A DNA stretch of 64,000 nt, from IMG/VR virus record IMGVR_UViG_3300030098_007087, positions 19,942-83,941 of that record. The stretch is one strand, 5' to 3'. A model generated the notes under the pieces. It searched no databases. It was not told the origin of the DNA and saw only the letters and a program-made list of their open reading frames with translations. Positions 55,161 to 64,000 of the stretch are shown in pieces (within the stretch, counting starts at the first letter, position 1; the number at the start of each line of letters is the position of its first letter). Both the position numbers and the translations under genes were made by a program. This stretch comes from a virus.

Positions 55161-56297
55161 ATGACATTTTTTAATAAAAAAGAAGATGTGTTAGAAGTAG
55201 AACTTACACAATATGGTAAACAGTTACTTTCCAAAGGAGACTTTGAACCGTATTATTACGCCTTTTATGATGACGACATAATATACGACAACCAGTTTGC
55301 TGGAATGGTGAATGAGACGGGGAGCAACCAAAAAGATATTGAAGACCGAATCAAAGACGTTCCAAGGACAAGAACGCAACATGTTTATGATGGTATAGAG
55401 ACTCAAGTGCAAAAAAACAACATGCTAATAAGGTCAGGTGAGTTTGTCAACGAGGGAAAAGCAGTTTTTGTTGGTAAAAAAAATCCAAATATAAAGGAAT
55501 TTGAAGTAAAAAATGATAGAAACTTTTCGTCTTATAATTCTTTAGGAAATTCATCGCTAAGTAGCGACTTTATTCCGTCTTGGAATTTATTTATGTATAA
55601 GGGAGAAATATCTGGTTCAATTCCATATTTGACTAGCTCCGCCACATCGGTGCCAAAAAAAATACCACAATTGGATATTGATCTAGAATATATTGTTTCA
55701 ATTCAAACAGAGGAGGAAACAAAAGCTTTTAGACAAAACCAGTCAAACAAAAATAAAAGAGAGAAGCAGACTCGCGAACAAAGACTTAGCAATATTCAAG
55801 AGGATTATGTTGTTGACGTTTTAGACTTCCCAGACGGGACCAGTATCAAGGTTGCACAAAAAGAAATATTGATAAAACTAGAAGAGCTAAATGTAGATTT
55901 CACAAATGAAAATTTTGAAATTGAAGTTTTTGAAATGACTAGTTCACTGGACATCACCAACAGAAAAAAAGAAGTTTTACTTCCAATGTATTTCCCTAAA
56001 AAACAATTAGTAAAGTCTTTGACCGGTGATAGAGTTCTTAGGATGCCAAACATTACGGGTGATACATCTTTTGTAAAATATTTCTTTGATCTTAATGTAG
56101 ATTCTGAGATAGCAGAGCAAGATATTTGTCCTATCATACAAGACGAAAGAAAAGAGGGTAATATTTATGATGATATGTATGAATGCCCTGATCTAGATGT
56201 AATCAGAAGAACTGTAGAAGGTCAGCTAGAAGATGTGTATGATTCTGGAGTCAGAAAAAGAATTGAAAAAGGCGAAGTAGAAATAGAGGAGTGCTAA
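55161..56297 (+). CDS. Phage structural protein, related N-terminus to the last gene
   Basis: A 378-residue protein. The N-terminus (DVLEVELTQYGKQLLSKGDFEPYYYAFYDDDI, in part) matches in pattern the opening of the partial protein at 63878 (LDAVLTDTGRHRLARGD then KFALGDD), a module seen in marine T4-like phage structural proteins. Residues about 195-220 are very basic and probably disordered (NQSNKNKREKQTREQRL). The C-terminal part is acidic. A GGGGAGAG site precedes the ATG. Likely a baseplate or tail component; exact role unknown. Confidence 0.7.
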   Translation: MTFFNKKEDVLEVELTQYGKQLLSKGDFEPYYYAFYDDDIIYDNQFAGMVNETGSNQKDIEDRIKDVPRTRTQHVYDGIETQVQKNNMLIRSGEFVNEGKAVFVGKKNPNIKEFEVKNDRNFSSYNSLGNSSLSSDFIPSWNLFMYKGEISGSIPYLTSSATSVPKKIPQLDIDLEYIVSIQTEEETKAFRQNQSNKNKREKQTREQRLSNIQEDYVVDVLDFPDGTSIKVAQKEILIKLEELNVDFTNENFEIEVFEMTSSLDITNRKKEVLLPMYFPKKQLVKSLTGDRVLRMPNITGDTSFVKYFFDLNVDSEIAEQDICPIIQDERKEGNIYDDMYECPDLDVIRRTVEGQLEDVYDSGVRKRIEKGEVEIEEC

Positions 56298-56300
56298 CAA

Positions 56301-59300
56301 GTGACGGTGTTGAATGACGATAAAAGTGTTTTTGGTAATATTGTACCAGCAATATATATCAATAAAATAACTTTAGAGAACGGAAGATCAATTTACAATC
56401 CCCAAGCATTTGACCGTATTGTTGCACACGTTGATAATATGGCAGCCACTGGTGTTGTCAACTCTGATAACAATGAAGAGTATTACGAAGAGGGTAGTCA
56501 CCCATTACAATCTAATAAAAGTTTGAAAGTGACTATTGATTACGTTGTGAAAGACGCTATTGATGGTTCAATAGGCACGTTACTTTCTACTTGGTCATCT
56601 CAGGGTGATTTGCAAAAATATACTGATGCTTATTTTGCACTAGTTGATCACTCTCTAGCAGCAAAACTGTTGTCAGTTGGTTCAAATATATCTAAAACAA
56701 ATAATCAAACTAAATTGAAAAAGAATTTATTTTTTGCAATTGTGCCTTTGATAAAGCAAGGACTTCTAAGCAATAATGATATTCAAAAATTGGGCACCAT
56801 GGGCATAGCTGCCTCATCGTTTCAGGCACCATACAATGGAATTCAATTTAAAGGTGGGTCAAATATTGAATTTGTCTCCAATAAAATACTTTCTTTTGTC
56901 CAAAAATCTATTGTAACAAGCAACAAAATGAACCTAAGAGATATTTTGGAGCAATCTGTCTTCTCTTCGGACTTAGAAGTGGATAGCGCCGGAAAAAAGA
57001 TAAAAAATTATAGGTTTAGTAAAGCATATCAATATTCAACTGATACACCGAATGATCTTACTATCGTAGCTGCATGTTCACTAAATTTAGATAATATGGA
57101 AGAAGATTTTGGATTAGACCTTTCTTTTATTAAGAATAGTGGAACTACGGTTGGTAAAAGAGCCATACAGGATATATTTCATAATGGTCAAATTACAAGC
57201 ACAAACTCTATGTTTATGTTGAAATCTAATTCACAAATTTGGACAGGACAAGTATATAAAGTCAATTCTCTTTTTTATACAGATCCTATTCCTGCAAACG
57301 GTCAACAATTAGTAAAAAAATCTGTGCCTAATAACAAAATACAAGACTTTAGAATTTCCGAGCAAATACAAAAAATAAAATTTGACTTATCTTTTTTGCA
57401 GACCAATGAGTTTTCTTTGGCGGAAGCACATAAAATAACAAGAGATAAAACTGATGTTTACAAATCACCACCTTATTTTACAAAAAATTATGTTTCTAGA
57501 GATTTCGATGGAAACGCAAGATTTATGTTTGGAGTTGATTATTACTCCTTAGTGAGAGACCTCACAAACTTCGGCAATGTATTGCCAGATACACCCACAA
57601 ACGTTTTCAGCTTGTTCGCACACAGACAATTTGCACAAATATTAAATATGTCCGTAAAAAGAAAACGTGTTGATCTAGTACCTCGCTCGAATAGGCTTGG
57701 AACCTACAATGCAAAAGAGGTACCGTTTAAGACTGGATATTTGGGAGAGCCACACATAGACACTGAGGAGATCGTATCAACATTGTGCGCTGGGTCTGAA
57801 ACAATTGGACCCAATGGTATTGCCGGAAACTTTAGCTCAAACTCAGCGAATGCCAACAGCAATATACAAGAAATATCAATTACAACTCCAGACTTGGGAG
57901 GCGAAGTCGGCACTATTGGTTTTAGATTTTTTACTGGAGATGACTTTCAAATAAAGAATTTTACAGAGGGTAAATATCAATATGGAATAGAAGTGGAAAT
58001 ACTAGATCGATCACACCTCTATATAATGAACAGCGTCATAAGCCTAATCAAAGCTTATAAAAACTTGTCAATTTATTACACAGAAGCGTCAACACCAAAT
58101 GTTTACTATAATGTACGCACAGGGAGATTCAAAAACGCCCTTATACAGAAGTATGCAACTCAAGATTTCAAGCCATGGAACTTTGCTACAAATCACCTTG
58201 TAGACGCTATTTCCAAGTTCAAAGACCCAACCGCAGTCATTGATTTAGAAAAAATCAAATCTCAATTGAAGCGAATGACAAGACCGTCAACCGGCACACC
58301 TAGAGGTGTTGAGACTTTATCAAAATTGTTACTGAATGCAGCTTCAAAACTATCCCAAATAGTGGGCAGTTCTCTAAACGCATCTGCTATTAGCCAAATT
58401 GCAGCAGGATCTGACAAAATAGCAATTTCAGCAGATACCATACTTTCTAGCACCCCAGACAAAAGAATTATAAAAGTCGAATATTGGGTTGATGACATTT
58501 TTGATACTGAAGTTCCAAGAAAATTTGGATATGATTTTTTAGCAGCGACTGGAAAATCTCTTGTCGCATCAAACAGAGGATTGACAAAACTACCCGGAGC
58601 ATTTTTTAATAGTAGATTGAGTCAAGAGATGTTAAAATACTTCAACGTTGATAACCCTTCCTCGTTCGATGTAATTGGTCCAACTGGTCAGAGACTAACT
58701 GTCGATGACACAATTTACAGCAGTCTATTTTCATACTTATCCCCTTCGACGATCAATCTTGGCGTATCCTCTGGAGGAGACCCTAAAGACATTACCGGAA
58801 AAAATCCCCCTCGATATTCTCTCCTGACCGACTCTACTCCATTTCAAGGAGACCTTTTGGCAGAAGACCCAGATCAAGCAAAAGGGGCATTTTATGACAG
58901 GAAGGGATATACATATGTTGCAACTAAAATAATGAGCTATAATAATACTGCCGTTTTGCCACCATATGATTCGACCATAAATCAAAATAGCAAAACTTTA
59001 TTGTCTCAAGCTGCGGATAAGATGAAATATCACACGCAACAAATATTAACTAATAGAAATTGCGTTGCGGTGATGAAATATGGGAAACCTGAACCTGAGC
59101 CTTCGACCCCATTCAACCCTTTTGGGTTGCTAGTTTCAACCTTTTTGGGAGCAGAGATTGATATAGTAGACCCCTTGCAAAACAACCAAACTAGCCATGA
59201 TATTACTGACAACAATCCAATAAGCATTTCATACAAGGGTGGAGCAGAGGTATCAACCTTTCTTTCTTTTGTGTACGGATACTCAAACCAGTGCGGTGGG

Positions 59301-60359
59301 CTAACTTCAACAAGAAAGCCATCTACACTGACAAACAGCAAAGAAAGACCATTTGACTTTAGATTTTTTACCCCCAATGCATCAGTAAACAATACTATAC
59401 TTAATACAATTGTGAAAAACATGGATGATGAGGGAATTCCTAATCTTAGCAAGCCGGCAGAGTTGCAAAAAAGGCTAAAAGAGTTGCCAAATCAAATCAA
59501 ATCTTTGATACTTACAGACAATGGAAACGCTCGCGTAAGAAACAAGTGGAATAAATTACCGGGAAATCCATCAAAAAATGTTTACTATAAAGCATGTTTT
59601 GGATTTAACTACCAGAACATAAAGAGGATAGAATATTTAGCAGGGTTTGATTACGGACAACCACCAAAAACGCCTATTGTAGCATTTGACTCTGAAGGGG
59701 GTTTTGTAACGACTCCGGGCAGCCCTGCTAAAAGACCCATGATTAGAAGACCAATTTGGAAAACATTGAATGCCGACGCTTATACAGCAGCGATAAATAA
59801 AAACTTGTTCTGCCGCCTCAGAACGTATTCAAAACCAGAGTTTGGAATTGTTCCAATGGAATGCTTAGAGATGCCTGTTTTTGATGAATTTTTTATTCTA
59901 AATCCGTCCTCATATGATGGAAGCTTTGTACAAGCACCGGACATAAATATACTTCCAACCGTCGCTGCTGAAGAAGAAAACACTCCCGACGATTATACGA
60001 ATAGTTCATTTTTTGTTTCTGATCCACCACTCGATGAACAAGTACAAATTGAACAAGGAAGTGTAGTTACTTCTGATTCAGGCATGGACCCCGGAAATCC
60101 TGTAAATCTGATAGCCGCAGGACTCATTCCCGGCTTCCTCGGCGGCGCAGCCGGAGGTGTTGATGTGGGGACCGGTGCCGGCTTTGGCGAAGGAAACTTT
60201 GGAGATATAATAGGCGGTCCACTTGGGAATGTCGGAGTCGGAGGTTTTGGATCAGGCGGCGCTCTTGGAGGCGCTGGGGCTGGGCAACAGGGACCTAAAG
60301 GAGGTCCACTAGGCGGCGGCGGAGAATGGATGGAACAAATTTCCGCTGGTGATCTCTAA
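56301..60359 (+). CDS. Large structural protein with glycine-rich C-terminus
   Basis: A 1,352-residue protein starting at GTG 56301 three bases after the upstream stop. The body is mixed alpha/beta with no recognised domain (early motifs: YINKITLENGRSIYNP and SLKVTIDYVVKDAIDG). The last ~75 residues are almost wholly Gly, Ala, Pro and Phe (for example GFGEGNFGDIIGGPLGN and GGFGSGGALGGAGAG), resembling flexible phage tail segments. It belongs with the neighbouring tail proteins by position and size; its role is unknown. Confidence 0.68.
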   Translation: MTVLNDDKSVFGNIVPAIYINKITLENGRSIYNPQAFDRIVAHVDNMAATGVVNSDNNEEYYEEGSHPLQSNKSLKVTIDYVVKDAIDGSIGTLLSTWSSQGDLQKYTDAYFALVDHSLAAKLLSVGSNISKTNNQTKLKKNLFFAIVPLIKQGLLSNNDIQKLGTMGIAASSFQAPYNGIQFKGGSNIEFVSNKILSFVQKSIVTSNKMNLRDILEQSVFSSDLEVDSAGKKIKNYRFSKAYQYSTDTPNDLTIVAACSLNLDNMEEDFGLDLSFIKNSGTTVGKRAIQDIFHNGQITSTNSMFMLKSNSQIWTGQVYKVNSLFYTDPIPANGQQLVKKSVPNNKIQDFRISEQIQKIKFDLSFLQTNEFSLAEAHKITRDKTDVYKSPPYFTKNYVSRDFDGNARFMFGVDYYSLVRDLTNFGNVLPDTPTNVFSLFAHRQFAQILNMSVKRKRVDLVPRSNRLGTYNAKEVPFKTGYLGEPHIDTEEIVSTLCAGSETIGPNGIAGNFSSNSANANSNIQEISITTPDLGGEVGTIGFRFFTGDDFQIKNFTEGKYQYGIEVEILDRSHLYIMNSVISLIKAYKNLSIYYTEASTPNVYYNVRTGRFKNALIQKYATQDFKPWNFATNHLVDAISKFKDPTAVIDLEKIKSQLKRMTRPSTGTPRGVETLSKLLLNAASKLSQIVGSSLNASAISQIAAGSDKIAISADTILSSTPDKRIIKVEYWVDDIFDTEVPRKFGYDFLAATGKSLVASNRGLTKLPGAFFNSRLSQEMLKYFNVDNPSSFDVIGPTGQRLTVDDTIYSSLFSYLSPSTINLGVSSGGDPKDITGKNPPRYSLLTDSTPFQGDLLAEDPDQAKGAFYDRKGYTYVATKIMSYNNTAVLPPYDSTINQNSKTLLSQAADKMKYHTQQILTNRNCVAVMKYGKPEPEPSTPFNPFGLLVSTFLGAEIDIVDPLQNNQTSHDITDNNPISISYKGGAEVSTFLSFVYGYSNQCGGLTSTRKPSTLTNSKERPFDFRFFTPNASVNNTILNTIVKNMDDEGIPNLSKPAELQKRLKELPNQIKSLILTDNGNARVRNKWNKLPGNPSKNVYYKACFGFNYQNIKRIEYLAGFDYGQPPKTPIVAFDSEGGFVTTPGSPAKRPMIRRPIWKTLNADAYTAAINKNLFCRLRTYSKPEFGIVPMECLEMPVFDEFFILNPSSYDGSFVQAPDINILPTVAAEEENTPDDYTNSSFFVSDPPLDEQVQIEQGSVVTSDSGMDPGNPVNLIAAGLIPGFLGGAAGGVDVGTGAGFGEGNFGDIIGGPLGNVGVGGFGSGGALGGAGAGQQGPKGGPLGGGGEWMEQISAGDL

Positions 60360-60388
60360 TTAGATAATAAAGGAAACCATTTTTAACT

Positions 60389-63300
60389 ATGACACCAATA
60401 TTGCCACCACCACCACTAATGAATTTCACCAAAGATATAAAAGATGGTATAGTCAAAGAGCCTATGGGAATTACTCCTTTTGGCATCATGAACCAAAAAA
60501 AATACATCATTGGTACAAGCTTTTCAAAAGATGGAACTGCTGAGAACAGAGCGAATTTTGATTATGGCACATTTTGGGGTGGTGTAGGAGGAGGTGTTGC
60601 CGACACTTTTAGAGATGCCGGTGGAAAATACTGGACCTTTACAGACGATAAATCAAAAGTCGTTTTCCTAAGTGACCAAGCGGGTCCAATAAAAGGAAGG
60701 TCTATACCCGGATCAGAACCTGAAAGGGCAAAAATACCATTCACTGTTCATTATAAAAAGCCAGAACTATTAGACGAAAAACTATGGTCAGAGTATGAGC
60801 AGGAAATTTACATTACTCCTGACCCTAATTGGTTATATGACACTTTTGCACAGGGTGTATTTAACGTAGGTCGAGATGAGATAAAAACACAGTTCGGTGC
60901 AATGACTAATGATGAAATTTTAGCGATGACAAATGCGACAATAAAAGATCATGGCGTTCAAGGTAGCAACTTTACACTACAAGAAGCAGTAAATTTTTAT
61001 ATAGAAAAGGTCATTGAAACCAAGTCAGAGCAGATTGTAATGCTATTGCAGGACTGGTGGAAATCTAAAATGGGAATTGGGATTCAAGGTGATGCGCTAA
61101 AAAACTCATGTGCATCGTTACTGACTTTTGCAGAATTGTCATCGAATGATCCAAGCATATCTAACCAGTTTGGCGCTAATGAAATATGCGCCCCATGGGT
61201 CAACAGACATCAACAATATATCGATCATGTTGTCGATTCCTTTCAGCCTGTCCAAGAAAATCAAAATGAACTATTACAAATGAATCTGGGGATAAAAACA
61301 CCTTTCTTTTCCGTAAGTTCAGAGTATAACTTTCACATACCTGCTTATGAAAGTCTTATAGAAAGCAGAGCCATTCCAGAGGCTTTATTGCCCAACATGT
61401 ATGTCTTTGTTGCTTCTTTTGCCTCAAAAAATGTAACAGACGAACACCCAGATTTTCTAAGATATGAAAGAATAATAACCTTGGATGGCATTGTAAAAGA
61501 ATTTAGCTATGATGCACTAAAAATAAATGAAGATGACATATTGGAAAACAACAATTTGAAAAAAGCACCAGCAGCGTCAAAACAATATTTTGACTATTGG
61601 ACTAGCAATCTAAACAATGAAGTCAAAAAGTTTCCTAACAAGATAAAGGTCCTCAATCAGAGTGTCGGTAAAAATCAAAAGATGATATTTTATCCTATGC
61701 AAGATGTTGATATATTGCAAAATTATAATGATCAAAAATTTATGTTTCCAATGTATAATGAGCTAGAGTTTTCAACTGGTGTTACAAATATCGTTGGTGA
61801 CACACTAAGACAAACCGCCTTATCAAATCATTTTATGAGGTATTACGCAGTCAATAACAACCAAGACTTCTCAGGCTTGATATTGCCATCTGCTAAGGGA
61901 ACAGGCAAAAATGTTATGGCATCGTCTATGGCTTTTGTTGAAGTGGGCGAGACAACAAATATTGCGAACATCTCAGGAACAAAAAAGTTTATCTCTGAGA
62001 CAAATATAGAGGTTGACAAAAATATAGACACTACTAGCATGACCGCTTTTCTAGCCTCGGTGGATTTTAGTAATCTGATGGAGGAGAACACTAATGATGT
62101 TAGTAATTTTGGTCTAACCAAAGAGCAGATTACATATGTGAGAAATGTTTTCAACAACCCGGATATAAAAAACTTATTTAGTGAAAGTTCAATTTTTGTT
62201 GCAAAAGACGAAAATGAAGAATTTTTACTTTCTAACCCATCTAACGAAATGCAAAGAGTGATGTTATCTCTCATTTTATATGGTAAGATGAGAAAAATAG
62301 AAAGTGGAAAACATCGATCCTTCGCGGCTATGATGAATGGCAAGAGCAACTATTCAGAAACTGTGATGTACGTTGTGAACAAAAGGCGTCTAGACCCTTC
62401 AGGTAATGGTGCTAATGCTGCACTACAACAATACTTTTTTCTAAATTCTAGCGAAATTGATGTATTAAAATTTATTGATACACAAGTCAGCTATGGAGTG
62501 CAATATCAATATGATGTAGACGCTATAGTGTTGTCATTTGGCATGAATTATGAATATAAAAATTCAGAAATTCTTTCTGAAATAAACTTGAGCATTCCTG
62601 ATCACACCTCCTATCAAGACGTATTAGATTATACATTTAAAGTCAATACAGACGACCCCGAGCCACAACCGGCTGTTGATCTAGATAAGAAGTTTGGTGA
62701 GGATAAGTTTGACACAGTAACTGGGCAAGCAAAAAATGAATTCAAAGAATTTGTCGAAAGTGAGCAGCGAATTAATAGGGGAGGTGACCCCGCACTAACA
62801 TTTGATATTTTTGATAGTCAAAAAGCATATGACAACATTTTTGAGAAATCAAATATAAATCCATCTATAGCTTCAATTGGTGGAAACTTTATGACAGCAA
62901 GAGTCAAAGTTAGATATCGCCCCGACTATAGATTGTTGAGAGTGCCTTTTGGTTCTTCAACAGCAAGGGTGCTGGACAAACCACCCATTTTTCCAGACGC
63001 CTTGATTACTCCATATAAAGGAACAAATAATAAAATATTAATCAACCTCAACCAAAATGTTGGCGAATATTTCATGAAACCAATTATAATCAACGAAGAA
63101 GAAAAGGAGCAATATCTAAATCAAACTGACTCTCAGAAAATAAAAATCACAGGATTTGACAGTGAGCCAGCTATTGAATACAAAAGCGATGATGCTTTAG
63201 GCAACGGCGGATATTTTGAGGTCTACAGGGTAGACAAAAAACCCAGCACGTATTCAGATTTTGCAGACAACCTACTTACAACTATTGATGGGCTTCATGA

Positions 63301-63811
63301 AGCGGCTGTAGGGCATGTCAAGACAGATTCTGCATCATTAGCTGATGACATTAAACCAAATAGAAAATATTATTACATGTTTAGAGTGGTAGATGCTCAT
63401 GGGCACGTCTCTAATCCGTCGCCCATATTTGAAGTAGAAGTGGTTGACGATGGCGGAACAGTGTACATGTTACAAAAAATTGTCGAATTAGAAGAACCAG
63501 ATATTAAAGAGGTAAACAAAAACTTCAAAAAGTATTTACAGATAAAGCCAGTTTCGATTCAGAGACTAATGAACGTGCCAAAATCCACAAGCCCAGTCCC
63601 TTCAGCTTTTGATTATGGAGAATTTGGAACCGAGGGTGATATAAAATTAGGAAATGCTAGCACAGCAATATGGGGTAAGAAATTTAAGATAAGAATCACT
63701 TCAAAATCGTCTGGAAAACAAGTAGATTTGAACGTGACATTTAGCAAGACGGAAGATAGCGCAATAGTTAATAGCGCAGAGGGGACTATTTCTTCCAAGT
63801 TTAGACCATAG
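60389..63811 (+). CDS. Large structural protein with C-terminal fibronectin III-like domain
   Basis: A 1,140-residue protein that begins with a proline run (TPILPPPPLMNFTKD). No domain is recognised in the first 900 residues. Residues about 920-1020 look like a fibronectin type III domain: GGYFEVYRVDKKPSTY, ADDIKPNRKYYYMFRVVDAHGHVSNPSPIFEVEV (in part), a common add-on in phage tail proteins that helps surface adhesion. AAAGGAAA lies upstream of the ATG at 60389. It completes the run of large tail genes before a new promoter. Confidence 0.72.
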   Translation: MTPILPPPPLMNFTKDIKDGIVKEPMGITPFGIMNQKKYIIGTSFSKDGTAENRANFDYGTFWGGVGGGVADTFRDAGGKYWTFTDDKSKVVFLSDQAGPIKGRSIPGSEPERAKIPFTVHYKKPELLDEKLWSEYEQEIYITPDPNWLYDTFAQGVFNVGRDEIKTQFGAMTNDEILAMTNATIKDHGVQGSNFTLQEAVNFYIEKVIETKSEQIVMLLQDWWKSKMGIGIQGDALKNSCASLLTFAELSSNDPSISNQFGANEICAPWVNRHQQYIDHVVDSFQPVQENQNELLQMNLGIKTPFFSVSSEYNFHIPAYESLIESRAIPEALLPNMYVFVASFASKNVTDEHPDFLRYERIITLDGIVKEFSYDALKINEDDILENNNLKKAPAASKQYFDYWTSNLNNEVKKFPNKIKVLNQSVGKNQKMIFYPMQDVDILQNYNDQKFMFPMYNELEFSTGVTNIVGDTLRQTALSNHFMRYYAVNNNQDFSGLILPSAKGTGKNVMASSMAFVEVGETTNIANISGTKKFISETNIEVDKNIDTTSMTAFLASVDFSNLMEENTNDVSNFGLTKEQITYVRNVFNNPDIKNLFSESSIFVAKDENEEFLLSNPSNEMQRVMLSLILYGKMRKIESGKHRSFAAMMNGKSNYSETVMYVVNKRRLDPSGNGANAALQQYFFLNSSEIDVLKFIDTQVSYGVQYQYDVDAIVLSFGMNYEYKNSEILSEINLSIPDHTSYQDVLDYTFKVNTDDPEPQPAVDLDKKFGEDKFDTVTGQAKNEFKEFVESEQRINRGGDPALTFDIFDSQKAYDNIFEKSNINPSIASIGGNFMTARVKVRYRPDYRLLRVPFGSSTARVLDKPPIFPDALITPYKGTNNKILINLNQNVGEYFMKPIIINEEEKEQYLNQTDSQKIKITGFDSEPAIEYKSDDALGNGGYFEVYRVDKKPSTYSDFADNLLTTIDGLHEAAVGHVKTDSASLADDIKPNRKYYYMFRVVDAHGHVSNPSPIFEVEVVDDGGTVYMLQKIVELEEPDIKEVNKNFKKYLQIKPVSIQRLMNVPKSTSPVPSAFDYGEFGTEGDIKLGNASTAIWGKKFKIRITSKSSGKQVDLNVTFSKTEDSAIVNSAEGTISSKFRP

Positions 63812-63836
63812 TATTGGGATAATTGAAAAAAATTGA

Positions 63837-63861
63837 CTATTTAAACAGTAGCACTATTTAC
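63837..63861 (+). promoter_or_regulatory. Pair of candidate late-promoter motifs
   Basis: CTATTTAA at 63837-63844 and CTATTTAC at 63854-63861 lie 17 bases apart. The second ends 16 bases before the ATG at 63878, with AGAGGG as ribosome-binding site between. TTGAC at 63833 may also act as a -35 element, but the spacing to a good -10 is poor. Confidence 0.5.
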
Positions 63862-63877
63862 AGAAAGAGGGAATAAC

Positions 63878-64000
63878 ATGGCTTTTTTAGATAACAGCGG
63901 AGATATTATTTTAGATGCCGTATTGACAGATACGGGTCGCCACAGATTAGCACGAGGAGACGGTAGCTTTAGAATTGCAAAGTTTGCTTTAGGTGATGAT
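63878..64000 (+). CDS. Phage structural protein, partial
   Basis: The first 41 residues of a gene cut by the window edge. AFLDNSGDIILDAVLTDTGR then LARGDGSF and KFALGDD is a start widely found in structural proteins of marine T4-like phages, and is related to the N-terminus of the protein encoded at 55161. It has its own candidate late promoter and an AGAGGG ribosome-binding site, so it opens a new transcript and may be needed in large amounts. The product type is otherwise unknown. Confidence 0.8.
   Translation, partial: MAFLDNSGDIILDAVLTDTGRHRLARGDGSFRIAKFALGDD

Overview
This window looks like part of the genome of a large, lytic, T4-like contractile-tailed bacteriophage infecting a Gram-negative host, probably marine. 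The reasons are: an AT-rich genome with genes packed on one strand; adjacent homologues of the T4 baseplate wedge proteins gp25 and gp6; a gp5-like baseplate hub carrying cell-wall hydrolase domains; a gp55-like late sigma factor; a PIN-PhoH protein; four tRNA genes; and a peptidase-S74 tail fibre. The N-terminal lipoboxes of two small proteins point to a host with lipoproteins. No integrase, transposase, attachment site or CRISPR array was seen, and neither replication nor capsid genes fall inside the window.

Layout. 1-413 is the only minus-strand gene, a cut-off trypsin-like serine protease lipoprotein, divergent from a small lipoprotein (490-759). PIN-PhoH follows, then a tRNA and small-gene zone (tRNA-Met, -Arg, -Asn) and a 1,019-residue S74 tail fibre that ends in a strong terminator (7123-7150). 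A sigma70-type promoter and tRNA-Leu open a long, nearly gapless run of genes (7584-29525): a DNA methyltransferase, a HIGH-family nucleotidyltransferase, a zinc metallopeptidase, a Cas4-like nuclease, and then about 17 kb of sugar and glycan genes. These include glycosyltransferases, sialyltransferase-like enzymes, two CMP-sugar synthetase-like enzymes, a GDP-mannose dehydratase-like enzyme, two aminotransferases, a HpcH/HpaI aldolase, phosphosugar isomerase and phosphatase domains, and three methyltransferases. The run closes with a FmdB-like zinc ribbon, a membrane protein and the late sigma factor.

29554-64000 is the tail/baseplate region: the hub with SGNH-hydrolase and amidase domains, a spike-like protein, a 2,687-residue protein, gp25, gp6, a DNRLRE-like protein, a 3,280-residue LamG-containing protein, and further large structural proteins. 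The last gene runs off the right edge.

How it fits together. A short motif, (C/A)TATTTAT, lies in the gaps before most late-type genes and is the likely late promoter read by the sigma factor encoded at 28833. The sugar genes can be read as a pathway that makes, activates (CMP- and GDP-linked) and transfers unusual sugars, either onto the virion or onto the host surface; the acceptor cannot be seen from sequence. The recognition sequence CCWGG appears to be absent from the whole 64 kb, which suggests strong selection by host restriction.
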